Notes under the pieces: generated by a model
What the model saw: the letters and a program-made list of their open reading frames with translations, nothing else
Database searches by the model: none
Told to the model about the DNA's origin: nothing
Translations under genes and position numbers: made by a program
Shown here: one piece after another, positions 25,001-32,885 of the stretch
How the letters are laid out: every line of letters starts with the position of its first letter
Position numbering within the stretch: the stretch's first letter is position 1
Assembly: GCF_003385595.1 (NCBI RefSeq)
Contig: NZ_QNUE01000007.1
Span: 62,001 to 126,000, forward strand
Reading direction: 5' to 3'
Origin: Chryseobacterium flavum
Lineage (GTDB): Bacteria; Bacteroidota; Bacteroidia; Flavobacteriales; Weeksellaceae
Length of the DNA stretch: 64,000 nt

Positions 25001-26542
25001 ATGTCAAAAAAAGCAATACTTGCAATACTTGACGGATGGGGATTGGGAACAAACCCTGACGTTTCTGCCATTGATAAAGCAAATACACCATTTATAGACA
25101 GCTGTTACAAAAAATTTCCACATACGACCCTTGAAGCAAGTGGTTTGGCGGTTGGGCTTCCTGACGGGCAGATGGGAAATTCTGAAGTAGGACACATGAA
25201 CCTTGGTGCCGGAAGAGTGGTTTATCAGAACCTGGTAAAACTTAATATGGCTGTTGAGAACGGAACTTTAGGACAGGAGAAGGTGATTCAGGATGCTTTT
25301 GAATATGCCAGAAGAGAAAACAAAAAAGTCCACTTTATAGGATTGGTTTCCAATGGGGGAGTTCACTCGCATATTAACCATCTGAAGGGATTACTGACTG
25401 CTGCAAAAGAATTCGGATTAAATGAAAATGTCTTTGTACATGCTTTTACAGATGGAAGGGATTGTGATCCTCATTCAGGGCTTGGATTCATTGATGAGCT
25501 TCAGAAGCATATGGAAATGACTACAGGGAAACTGGCAACAGTGGTAGGGCGATATTATGCGATGGACAGGGATAAAAGATGGGAACGTGTAAAACTAGCT
25601 TACGATGCTCTTGTGGAAGGTGTAGGATTACAAACCACAGATGCATTGGCTGCCATTCAGAACTCTTATGATAATAATGTTACTGATGAGTTTCTGAAAC
25701 CCATTATTTTAGTAAATACTACCGCTACGGGAAATGTGGTTCCGGTAGCAAAAATTATAGATAATGATGTAGTTATCTGTTTCAATTTCCGTACAGATAG
25801 AGGTAGAGAGATTACTGAAGTGCTTTCTCAAAAGGACTTTCCTGAATTCTTTATGCGTAAGCTGAACCTTTATTATATTACATTGACAAACTATGATAAA
25901 ACATTCCAGAATGTTCAGGTTGTTTTTGATGAAAATGTGCTGACGGAAACGATGGGAGAAGTCCTTGAAAGAAACGGAAAGACTCAGATCAGAATTGCGG
26001 AAACTGAAAAGTATCCTCACGTTACTTTTTTCTTTTCCGGAGGACGGGAGCAGGAGTTTGAAGGAGAAAGGAGATTACTGTGCCCGAGTCCGAAAGATGT
26101 GCCTACTTACGATCTAAAGCCGGAAATGTCTGCTTATGATATCACTAATGCAATCGTACCGGAACTGGAGCAGGGAACTGCTGATTTCGTCTGCCTGAAT
26201 TTTGCCAATACAGATATGGTAGGGCATACCGGTGTTTTTGAAGCAGCTGTTAAAGCGGCAGAAACGGTAGATCAATGCATTGAAAAAGTAGCTACTGCAG
26301 CTTATGAGAATGGATATGCTGTTTTCATATTGGCTGATCATGGTAATTCTGATGTGATGATTAACCCGGATGGCACTCCAAATACACAGCATTCAACCAA
26401 CCTTGTTCCTTTTATTGTGATGGATAAAGATCATACCTGGAATTTAAAACCTGGTAAGCTGGGAGATGTAGCCCCTACAATTCTGAAAGTGATGGGTGTG
26501 CAGATACCGGATGCTATGACCGGAGAGGTTTTAGTTAGTTAA
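25001..26542 (+). CDS. gpmI: 2,3-bisphosphoglycerate-independent phosphoglycerate mutase
   Basis: 513 residues, typical of the bacterial enzyme. It interconverts 3- and 2-phosphoglycerate in glycolysis and gluconeogenesis. It is a metal-dependent member of the alkaline phosphatase superfamily: Asp11 in ILDGWG and the phosphoserine Ser61 in QMGNSEVGHMNLGAG are the catalytic metal and phospho-transfer residues. The HAFTDGRDCDPHSG, GRYYAMDRDKRWER, FNFRTDRGREIT and C-terminal LADHGNSDVM motifs are all present. It is a single gene with its own -7 element and terminator. No dPGM is seen in the window. Confidence 0.98.
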   Translation: MSKKAILAILDGWGLGTNPDVSAIDKANTPFIDSCYKKFPHTTLEASGLAVGLPDGQMGNSEVGHMNLGAGRVVYQNLVKLNMAVENGTLGQEKVIQDAFEYARRENKKVHFIGLVSNGGVHSHINHLKGLLTAAKEFGLNENVFVHAFTDGRDCDPHSGLGFIDELQKHMEMTTGKLATVVGRYYAMDRDKRWERVKLAYDALVEGVGLQTTDALAAIQNSYDNNVTDEFLKPIILVNTTATGNVVPVAKIIDNDVVICFNFRTDRGREITEVLSQKDFPEFFMRKLNLYYITLTNYDKTFQNVQVVFDENVLTETMGEVLERNGKTQIRIAETEKYPHVTFFFSGGREQEFEGERRLLCPSPKDVPTYDLKPEMSAYDITNAIVPELEQGTADFVCLNFANTDMVGHTGVFEAAVKAAETVDQCIEKVATAAYENGYAVFILADHGNSDVMINPDGTPNTQHSTNLVPFIVMDKDHTWNLKPGKLGDVAPTILKVMGVQIPDAMTGEVLVS

Positions 26543-26560
26543 AATTTAATAATATTGTTA

Positions 26561-26596
26561 AAAAAATGCCGTTATAATCATATAATGGCATTTTTT
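26561..26596 (+). terminator. Terminator of gpmI
   Basis: 16-base arms (AAAAAATGCCGTTATA and TATAATGGCATTTTTT) with one G-T wobble and an ATCA loop, ending in a T-run. Confidence 0.88.
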
Positions 26597-26661
26597 ATGA
26601 TTTATATCAGATAAGGTATGAGTTGCATACTTTTATTATGCGTTAAATAATAAATAAGTTA

Positions 26662-26669
26662 TATCTTTG
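26662..26669 (+). promoter_or_regulatory. Candidate -7 element of the desaturase gene
   Basis: TATCTTTG matches TAnnTTTG, 22 bases before the start codon. No TTG at the right distance was found. Confidence 0.45.
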
Positions 26670-26691
26670 TAAATTAAAACTGAATAGTAAA

Positions 26692-27669
26692 ATGTATCAA
26701 AAGCTTGTTAGGAAAGAAGTAATGGGAATATTGGAAAAGGAAGTAGGTTCTTTTCTTGAAAAATTTTTAACGCCAATTGAAAAAATATGGCAGCCTTCAG
26801 ACATGCTTCCGGATCCTTCAAGCGATGATTTCAAACATGATTTAGAAGAAATTCAGACGTATGCCCGTGAAATGCCCTATGATCTTTTTGTTACTCTGAT
26901 AGGAGATTGTATTACGGAAGAAGCCCTTCCATCTTACGAATCCTGGTTAATGGGAGTAGAAGGAATCGATCAGGAAGAAAAAGTGGGTTGGGCAAATTGG
27001 GTAAGAGCATGGACTGCAGAAGAAAACAGACATGGTGATCTTCTGAATAAATATTTATATCTGTGTGGAAGAGTAAATATGAGAGAAGTGGAGATTACCA
27101 CTCAATATCTGATTAATGACGGTTTTGATCTGGGAACGAGCATGGACCCATACAGAAACTTTATTTATACAAGCTTTCAGGAAACAGCAACCAATATTTC
27201 CCATAGAAGAGTAGGAACATTAGCGAAGCAGTCAGGAAACGGAAAATTAGCTAAAATGTGTGGTGTTATTGCAGCAGATGAAGCAAGACATGCTAAAGCA
27301 TATAAACATTTTGTTGCTAAAATTCTTGAAATTGATCCTTCAGAAATGATTCTTGCTTTTGAAGATATGATGCGTAAAAAAATTGTAATGCCAGCTCACC
27401 TGATGAGACAATCCGGGCAGAAAGCGGGAGAACTTTGGGGACATTTCTCTGATGCAGCTCAAAGATGTATGGTGTATACAGGACAGGATTATATCAATAT
27501 CCTGAAAGACCTCTTGGATGAATGGAAGATTGAACATGTAAAAGGACTTACAGAAAAAGCAGAAAAAGCTCAGGAATACCTGATGAAACTTCCTGCAAGG
27601 CTGCAAAAAATTACGGATAGGGTATCTACACCCGATCTGCAGTTCCAGTTCAACTGGGTAAAAAGCTAG
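26692..27669 (+). CDS. Acyl-ACP desaturase (soluble di-iron, FA_desaturase_2 family)
   Basis: 325 residues. Di-iron ligands lie in the two E-E-x-x-H-type motifs EENRHG (110-115) and DEARHA (196-201), with further helices typical of plant-type stearoyl-ACP desaturases; there are no membrane segments. The enzyme introduces a cis double bond into ACP-bound acyl chains with oxygen and ferredoxin, which adjusts membrane fluidity. This soluble type is known in plants and in several bacterial groups including Flavobacteriia. It is a monocistronic gene. The double-bond position cannot be read from the sequence. Confidence 0.92.
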   Translation: MYQKLVRKEVMGILEKEVGSFLEKFLTPIEKIWQPSDMLPDPSSDDFKHDLEEIQTYAREMPYDLFVTLIGDCITEEALPSYESWLMGVEGIDQEEKVGWANWVRAWTAEENRHGDLLNKYLYLCGRVNMREVEITTQYLINDGFDLGTSMDPYRNFIYTSFQETATNISHRRVGTLAKQSGNGKLAKMCGVIAADEARHAKAYKHFVAKILEIDPSEMILAFEDMMRKKIVMPAHLMRQSGQKAGELWGHFSDAAQRCMVYTGQDYINILKDLLDEWKIEHVKGLTEKAEKAQEYLMKLPARLQKITDRVSTPDLQFQFNWVKS

Positions 27670-27704
27670 CAGAACCATATTATTATTTAAAATATAAAAG
27701 TATT

Positions 27705-27746
27705 GAGTGCCTTTCTTTTTGGCACTCTTTTTATTTCTTATCTTTG
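27705..27746 (+). promoter_or_regulatory. Terminator of desaturase overlapping promoter of the HAD gene
   Basis: Hairpin GAGTGCC (27705-27711) and GGCACTC (27721-27727) with a T-run ends the desaturase transcript. TTG (27719-27721) and TATCTTTG (27739-27746), 17 bases apart, form a promoter for the next gene whose -33 element lies at the loop and right arm of that hairpin. Confidence 0.6.
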
Positions 27747-27766
27747 CAAAGCTAAAAAAAGACAAA

Positions 27767-28198
27767 ATGTTACATAATAAAAAGATTGCTGTTGACTTTG
27801 ACGGAACCATTGTGGATGATGCTTATCCGGCAATTGGAAAACCGAAAATATTCGCTTTTGAGACCCTGAAAAAACTTCAGTCTGAAGGGTACAGACTCAT
27901 TCTTTGGACCTATAGACATGGAAAAACGTTAGATGAGGCAGTAGAATTCTGTAAAAAAAACGGGATTGAATTTTATGCTGTAAACTCAAGTTTTGAAGGT
28001 GAAGTTTTTGATTCTGAAACCCAGTCCAGAAAGCTAGATGCAGATTGGTTCATTGACGACCGGAATTTAGGAGGTTTCCCGGGTTGGGGCGAAATTTACA
28101 ACATTATTCAGGAAAGAATTGAGTTCCGTGTAGAAGGAAAAGAAGTTCTGGCCTATTCAAAACTTAAAAAAGAAAAGAAAAAAGGACTTTTCTGGTAA
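27767..28198 (+). CDS. HAD-superfamily phosphatase (BT0820-like)
   Basis: The start at 27767 (MLHNKKIAVDFDGTIVDD) is chosen because it follows the promoter and gives the normal compact protein (143 residues); an upstream extension is a hydrophobic run over promoter sequence. HAD motif I reads DFDGT (Asp10, Asp12); motif II is WTYRHGK, where Thr is in place; motif III/IV is FIDDRN near residue 103. The lack of a cap domain and the DFDGT motif fit the Bacteroides BT0820 group of small phosphatases. Substrate unknown. Confidence 0.85.
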   Translation: MLHNKKIAVDFDGTIVDDAYPAIGKPKIFAFETLKKLQSEGYRLILWTYRHGKTLDEAVEFCKKNGIEFYAVNSSFEGEVFDSETQSRKLDADWFIDDRNLGGFPGWGEIYNIIQERIEFRVEGKEVLAYSKLKKEKKKGLFW

Positions 28199-28273
28199 AA
28201 TAAAATAACAAATCAGTATCAGCCTGGCAATCAGACTTATGCTGACATATTAATACATTGGTAAATTAAAACA

Positions 28274-29083
28274 ATGATTCAATTAAAAACAATAGACGAG
28301 TTACGTCTTATGAAGGAGAGTGCCCGATTGGTTTCTAAAACATTGGGAATGTTGGCTAAAGAAATCAAACCAGGGATTACAACCTTATATTTAGATAAAC
28401 TGGCACATGACTTTATCAAGGATCATGGGGCTGAACCTGCATTTTTAGGTTATGGAGGTTTCCCCAACTCTCTGTGTATTTCTCCGAACGAACAGGTAGT
28501 TCACGGTTTCCCTAATAATGAAGTAGTAAAAGAAGGAGATGTTCTTTCTGTAGATTGCGGGGTAATCCTGAACGGTTTTGTAGGAGATCACGCCTATACT
28601 TTTGAAATTGGAGAGGTAAAGCCTGAAGTTAAAAAGTTACTGCAGGTTACTAAAGAATCTCTCTATAAAGGAATTGAACAGTGTATCAGAGGCAAAAGAA
28701 TCGGAGATATTTCTCACGCTATTCAGGCACATTGCGAAAAAGAAGGGTATGGAGTTGTCAGAGAGCTTGTGGGACATGGACTGGGAAGACAGATGCATGA
28801 AGACCCTCAGGTACCTAACTACGGAAGACAGGGGAGCGGAAAAGTGATCAAAGACGGTTTGGCTATTGCTATTGAACCCATGATCAACCTTGGAACTGAA
28901 AAAGTGAAATTTCATAATGACGGATGGACAGTAACTACTTTAGATAATATGCCATCGGCTCACTTTGAACATGATGTAGCTGTGATCAACGGTAAACCTG
29001 TATTGCTTTCAACATTCCAGTATGTTTATGAAGCATTGGGGATCCAAAGTGATGAGGAGAAGCCGTTCCAATTGGATTTTTAA
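28274..29083 (+). CDS. map: Methionine aminopeptidase type I
   Basis: 269 residues, the normal length. It removes the initiator methionine from nascent proteins. The five metal ligands of the pita-bread fold are in place: two aspartates (SVDCG and GDHAYTF), a histidine in VGHGLGRQMHEDP, and glutamates in AIEPMINLG and HFEHDVAV. The GYGGFPNSLCIS stretch with the conserved catalytic histidine following (VVHGFP) is present. A methyltransferase gene starts on its stop codon (TAATG), so they are translationally coupled. Confidence 0.97.
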   Translation: MIQLKTIDELRLMKESARLVSKTLGMLAKEIKPGITTLYLDKLAHDFIKDHGAEPAFLGYGGFPNSLCISPNEQVVHGFPNNEVVKEGDVLSVDCGVILNGFVGDHAYTFEIGEVKPEVKKLLQVTKESLYKGIEQCIRGKRIGDISHAIQAHCEKEGYGVVRELVGHGLGRQMHEDPQVPNYGRQGSGKVIKDGLAIAIEPMINLGTEKVKFHNDGWTVTTLDNMPSAHFEHDVAVINGKPVLLSTFQYVYEALGIQSDEEKPFQLDF

Positions 29084-29850
29084 TGAAGAAAATAACCAAG
29101 CTTTTACTGAATAAGATTCCACGTCCCATGCTTATTAAGATGAGTATATGGGCGAGACCTCTTATTTACCAGTTCTTTAAAGGAGATGAGTTTTATGACC
29201 CAATAGACGGGAGGTCATACAGGAAATTTCTTCCCTATGGCTATGGAAAACAGAGAGAGAATGCTCTTTCCCCAGGGACTTTAAGCCTTGAAAGACATCG
29301 CCAGATGTGGCTTTATCTGCAAAATGAGACCGACTTTTTTATTAAAAATTATAAAGTTCTGCATATTGCACCGGAGCAGGAATTTCTGAGGAGATTTAAA
29401 AGGATGAGTAATCTTAATTATATTTCAGCAGATCTATATTCTCCTATTGTAGATGTAAAAGCTGATATTCTGGATTTACCTTTTGAAAATGAAAGTTTCG
29501 ATATTGTTTTTTGTAATCATGTTCTGGAACATATTGAAGATGATGCGAAGGCAATAAGTGAGCTATATAGAGTAATGAAACCGGGAGGATGGGGGATTTT
29601 TCAGGTTCCGATGAAAAACTCCCTGGAAAAAACCTATGAAGATTTTACAATTAAAGATCCTAAAGAACGCCAGAAACACTTTGGACAATATGATCATGTC
29701 CGCTGGTATGGAATGGATTATTTTGACCGTCTGAAAAAAGCAGGTTTTGAAGCAGAACCGAATTTTTATTCACAAAAATTTTCAGACGAAGAAATTAAAA
29801 AGTATGGGCTGAGACAAAATGAAATCTTACCTGTAGTATACAAAAAATAG
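29083..29850 (+). CDS. Class I SAM-dependent methyltransferase
   Basis: 255 residues. A Rossmann-type methyltransferase core lies at about 85-190: motif I is unusual (VLHIAPEQEF instead of a DxGxGxG loop), the following acidic end of strand 2 is SADLYSP, and the later motifs ADILDLPFENESFDIVFCNHVLEHI and RVMKPGGWGIFQVP are standard. An N-terminal basic region (MKKITKLLLNKIPRPMLIKM) may contact membrane or nucleic acid. The substrate is unknown. The start overlaps the map stop codon, and a terminator closes the pair. Confidence 0.85.
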   Translation: MKKITKLLLNKIPRPMLIKMSIWARPLIYQFFKGDEFYDPIDGRSYRKFLPYGYGKQRENALSPGTLSLERHRQMWLYLQNETDFFIKNYKVLHIAPEQEFLRRFKRMSNLNYISADLYSPIVDVKADILDLPFENESFDIVFCNHVLEHIEDDAKAISELYRVMKPGGWGIFQVPMKNSLEKTYEDFTIKDPKERQKHFGQYDHVRWYGMDYFDRLKKAGFEAEPNFYSQKFSDEEIKKYGLRQNEILPVVYKK

Positions 29851-29876
29851 AAACTGTCACTTAAGCAGTTGTAAAA

Positions 29877-29906
29877 AAACCGTCTTCAGCAGTATGAAGA
29901 CGGTTT
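29877..29906. terminator. Bidirectional terminator
   Basis: Perfect 12-base arms AAACCGTCTTCA (29877-29888) and TGAAGACGGTTT (29895-29906), a six-base loop, T-rich DNA on both outer sides, between convergent genes. Confidence 0.85.
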
Positions 29907-29943
29907 CATTTTTATGATAGATAGAAAGTGTATCCTGTAATGT

Positions 29944-30273
29944 TTAATGGGAAGAAACAGCTTTTAAACCGACCACAGAACCAATAAGGGTAATAATAAA
30001 AAATATTCTCCAGAAACTTATCGGATCCTTAAAGAAAATAATTCCCATTAAGGCAGTTCCTACAGCGCCAATACCTGTCCATACGGCATAGGCTGTCCCG
30101 ATTGGTAATGTTTGTGTTGCCTTGATCAGTAGAAGCATACTGATAGTCATCGTTACCAGAAACCCTGCAAACCAGTAATACGATTCTGTTCCTGATGTTT
30201 CTTTTGCTTTTCCTAAACAAGAAGCGAACGCAACTTCAAATAATCCGGCAATAATTAAGATAATCCAATTCAT
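29944..30273 (-). CDS. sugE: Small multidrug resistance (SMR) exporter, SugE/Gdx-like
   Basis: 109 residues with four transmembrane helices and the membrane-embedded Glu13 essential in this family. The segment ATQTLPIGTAYAVWTGIGAVG is close to the SugE/Gdx signature. Gdx proteins export guanidinium in a proton-coupled way, whereas EmrE members export quaternary ammonium compounds. It lies 72 bases downstream of a Crp-like regulator on the same strand, so the pair is likely one operon. No guanidine riboswitch is visible upstream, so guanidinium specificity is inferred only from sequence similarity. Confidence 0.9.
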   Translation of the reverse strand: MNWIILIIAGLFEVAFASCLGKAKETSGTESYYWFAGFLVTMTISMLLLIKATQTLPIGTAYAVWTGIGAVGTALMGIIFFKDPISFWRIFFIITLIGSVVGLKAVSSH

Positions 30274-30345
30274 TTTTAAATTTTTCTTTCTGCAAATTTC
30301 AGAAATCAGAAGAAAAAAAAATTTTACAATTGTTAAAAAATGATT

Positions 30346-30909
30346 TTATCTTATTTCAGCCCGGATCCGGCTGAGACTTACTTGTGTGATGCCAAGGTAA
30401 GAAGCAATATATCCAAGCTGTACCCTTTTTAATAATTCAGATTGATAGGTCAGAAGATCTTTATATCTTTCGAGAGAAGTTTTAAATTGTCTTGAAATAA
30501 TCAATTCTTCTGATTTTATCATTTCTGTCTCCGCAAGCTTTCTTCCCCAGTTCGCAATGTGAATATCTTCATGAAACAGCTTTCTGAGTTCTTCAGTTTC
30601 TATCCTGTAGAGATCACAGTCTTCTAGAAGTTCTATACTTTCATACCCCGGTTTATCTTCTACATAGCTTTTCATAGAAATGACTGTCTGGCCTTCACTT
30701 CCAAACCAGAATGTAATATCATTTTCTGAAGTGGTGGCATAGGCCCTGGCAATTCCTTTACGTATAAAATAGACATATGGAATAATTTTATCTGCTTCCA
30801 TCAGACAAAAACCTTTAGGGTATGAAATCTCTGTTATATGTTCTTTCAAGCTATTTTTAGAAGCTTCAGGAAGTATATAGATGCGGTCAAGAATCTGGTC
30901 TATATTCAT
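30346..30909 (-). CDS. Crp/Fnr-family transcriptional regulator
   Basis: An ATG at 30909 is preferred; the open frame could also begin at a TTG at 30930. Product 187 residues. The N-terminal cyclic-nucleotide-binding-like beta-barrel (about 15-120) is followed by a helix and a C-terminal HTH (LKRVQLGYIASYLGITQVSLSRIR). The phosphate-binding arginine/serine pair of true cAMP-binding proteins is not evident and there is no Fnr-type cysteine cluster, so the ligand is unknown; this is a very common group in Bacteroidetes. It precedes the SMR exporter by 72 bases and may control it. Confidence 0.85.
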   Translation of the reverse strand: MNIDQILDRIYILPEASKNSLKEHITEISYPKGFCLMEADKIIPYVYFIRKGIARAYATTSENDITFWFGSEGQTVISMKSYVEDKPGYESIELLEDCDLYRIETEELRKLFHEDIHIANWGRKLAETEMIKSEELIISRQFKTSLERYKDLLTYQSELLKRVQLGYIASYLGITQVSLSRIRAEIR

Positions 30910-31146
30910 AAAATGAATTCTGTTATTCAAAAATATCAGTTTTAAGTAATGTGATACAAAAAAAATAATAATTTTATAAAAAAGGTTAGTAAAGTAATCC
31001 GATTCGTCAAGTCAGTTTAAATACTGTAAACCGAATATAAAATCTGTTCTCTGCAGTGTTTATTTTTATAACAGCATTTAAAGGCTAATAACTCTCTTTT
31101 TTCTGTTTAATATTAAGATTAGACCAAAAGACCGATTTTGTTTTAC

Positions 31147-31154
31147 TAACTTTG
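31147..31154 (+). promoter_or_regulatory. Candidate -7 element of era
   Basis: TAACTTTG matches TAnnTTTG, 21 bases before the era start. No -33 element was recognised. Confidence 0.45.
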
Positions 31155-31175
31155 CATTTCGTAATATAATTTTTT

Positions 31176-32051
31176 ATGCACAAAGCAGGATTTGTAAATA
31201 TAGTTGGAAAGCCCAATGCAGGAAAATCCACCTTACTTAACCAGTTAATGGGAGAGAAGCTGGCAATTGTAACGCAGAAAGCCCAGACAACACGTCACCG
31301 GATTTTTGGAATTTATAATGAAGATGATCTCCAGATTGTATTCTCTGATACCCCGGGAGTTCTGGATCCAAAATATGGTCTTCAGGAGAAAATGATGGAC
31401 TTTGTAAAGGATTCCTTACAGGATGCGGATGTATTTCTATTTATAGTAGATGTTACTGATAAAGCTGAACCTTCAGAATTCTTAATTGATAAGCTGAATA
31501 AAATTCCTGTTCCGGTTCTCCTTTTATTAAACAAGGTAGATCAGACGACTCAGGAAGGTCTTGAAAAATTAGTGGAAGACTGGCATAGCAGGATCCCGAA
31601 AGCTGAAATTCTTCCTATTTCGGCATTGAATGCCTTTAATACTGAAATCATTTTACCAAAGATCAAATCTTTATTGCCGGAGAACCCTCCATACTATGAT
31701 AAAGACCAGTTCACAGACAAGCCGGAGAGATTTTTTGTGAATGAGGCTATCCGTGAAAAAATCCTTTTAAATTATGATAAAGAAATACCATATTCTGTAG
31801 AAGTGGTTACTGAACAATTCAAGGAAAAGGAAGGAATTATTTTTATAGATTCTATTATTTATGTAGAAAGAGATACACAAAAAGGAATTATTATAGGCCA
31901 TAAAGGTGAGGCGATTAAAAAAGTAGGAACCGAAGCCAGATTGGACCTTGAAAAGTTCTTCTCCAAAAAAATCCACCTGAATTTATTTGTAAAAGTGAAA
32001 AAGGATTGGAGAAAGAATGACAGAGACTTGAAAAATTTCGGATACAGATAA
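31176..32051 (+). CDS. era: GTPase Era
   Basis: 291 residues with the standard Era layout. The N-terminal GTPase domain carries G1 (GKPNAGKST), G2/effector with TTRHRIFGIY, G3 (DTPGVLD), G4 (LNKVD) and G5 (ISALNA). The C-terminal KH domain (from about residue 205, with IIGHKGEAIKKVGTEAR) binds the 3' end of 16S rRNA. Era is essential for 30S subunit maturation. It is probably monocistronic, followed by a short gap to the DoxX gene. Confidence 0.98.
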   Translation: MHKAGFVNIVGKPNAGKSTLLNQLMGEKLAIVTQKAQTTRHRIFGIYNEDDLQIVFSDTPGVLDPKYGLQEKMMDFVKDSLQDADVFLFIVDVTDKAEPSEFLIDKLNKIPVPVLLLLNKVDQTTQEGLEKLVEDWHSRIPKAEILPISALNAFNTEIILPKIKSLLPENPPYYDKDQFTDKPERFFVNEAIREKILLNYDKEIPYSVEVVTEQFKEKEGIIFIDSIIYVERDTQKGIIIGHKGEAIKKVGTEARLDLEKFFSKKIHLNLFVKVKKDWRKNDRDLKNFGYR

Positions 32052-32117
32052 ACTAAAAACGCCGGGAGACCGTTGTATTAAAAGATTTTTATTACCTTAG
32101 ACTAAATTTTTCAGTAC

Positions 32118-32546
32118 ATGAACTATAATAATACTAATTCCAGCTCAATACTTAAAGATATTGTTTTATTTGCTGTGAGAGTCTTTGTAGGTTTTGCAAT
32201 GCTTTCTCACGGATTTCCCAAGCTTCAGATGTTATTGGAAGGCGGTAAAATTGAATTTTTTGATTTCATAGGACTTGGGCCTCAAATATCTCTTGGACTT
32301 ACTGTATTTGCTGAATTTGTTTGTTCAATTCTACTGATATTAGGACTCTTTACCAGAGTTGCTTTAGGTTTTCTGGTTTTTACAATGGCTATTGCTGCGT
32401 TTTTTGTTCATGGAGGAGATCCTTTTGAAAAAAGAGAAATGAGTCTTATCTATCTTTCAGTTTACCTTCTGTTAATAGCATGTGGTCCTGGAAAAATTTC
32501 TGTTGATCATATGATTGAAAAGCGGAAAAGAGCTTCTGACTGGTAA
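32118..32546 (+). CDS. DoxX-family membrane protein
   Basis: 142 residues with four hydrophobic helices and the DoxX-type patterns F-A-M-L-S-H-G-F-P-K and FMxxHGGDPFE (here AAFFVHGGDPFEKREM), which continues with a conserved SLIYLSVYLLLI. DoxX proteins are poorly characterised; some take part in redox or thiol stress responses. It lies 66 bases after era on the same strand with no terminator between, so it could be read through from era. A hairpin terminator follows. Confidence 0.85.
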   Translation: MNYNNTNSSSILKDIVLFAVRVFVGFAMLSHGFPKLQMLLEGGKIEFFDFIGLGPQISLGLTVFAEFVCSILLILGLFTRVALGFLVFTMAIAAFFVHGGDPFEKREMSLIYLSVYLLLIACGPGKISVDHMIEKRKRASDW

Positions 32547-32565
32547 TAAGGAAAATTTATAAATG

Positions 32566-32599
32566 AAAAGAGGTATCTCATTTGCGGGATACCTCTTTT
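32566..32599. terminator. Bidirectional terminator after DoxX gene
   Basis: Arms AAAAGAGGTATC (32566-32577) and GATACCTCTTTT (32588-32599) with a 10-base loop and T-runs; it also lies right after the stop of the minus-strand peptide gene. Confidence 0.85.
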
Positions 32600-32604
32600 T
32601 TTGT

Positions 32605-32766
32605 TTACGATTTGCAAGGAGACGAGGAAGGAATACAGTCCCAGATAGGAGTTTCATATTCAGTCCATCCTACAATACAGGCTCTATATCCTGAGCCACA
32701 TGAAGGTGCATTTCCTCCCATAATCGTTTTCAGATTTCTTTTTGATAATTTTCTTAAATTTTTCAT
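32605..32766 (-). CDS. Double-glycine leader peptide (bacteriocin-like), 53 residues
   Basis: A small gene reading leftward from 32766 to a TAA at 32605-32607. The first 18 residues, MKNLRKLSKRNLKTIMGG, are a classic Gly-Gly leader of the kind cleaved by peptidase-containing ABC exporters; Chryseobacterium genomes carry many peptides that start MKNL(K/R)KL and end in GG. The predicted mature part of 35 residues contains four cysteines (positions 23, 30, 44 and 51) and several aromatics, so two disulfides are possible. A terminator follows at 32566-32599. No exporter or modification enzyme lies nearby. Antimicrobial activity is not shown by the sequence; signalling or an adhesion role are alternatives. 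Confidence 0.8.
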   Translation of the reverse strand: MKNLRKLSKRNLKTIMGGNAPSCGSGYRACIVGWTEYETPIWDCIPSSSPCKS

Positions 32767-32807
32767 ATTATTTCAATTTGTAGAATAAAAGTAATAAAAA
32801 AAATGTA

Positions 32808-32831
32808 TTAAGACACTAAAAAGTGTTTTAA
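32808..32831. promoter_or_regulatory. Hairpin in divergent region between peptide gene and S9 peptidase gene
   Basis: TTAAGACACT-AAAA-AGTGTTTTAA pairs over 10 positions with one wobble. It lies 42 bases upstream of the peptide start and 55 bases upstream of the S9 start. Without a T-run it is more likely an operator or leader structure than a terminator. Confidence 0.35.
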
Positions 32832-32885
32832 TTTTAATGTTAAAAATCTTTTAAAATTCACTACATTCGTAGGAAAATGTATTAA

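Noticed and set aside
30274-30345. Guanidine riboswitch before the SugE/Gdx-like gene
   Set aside because: The 72-base gap shows no conserved guanidine aptamer stems and the gene is probably read from the upstream Crp-like gene.
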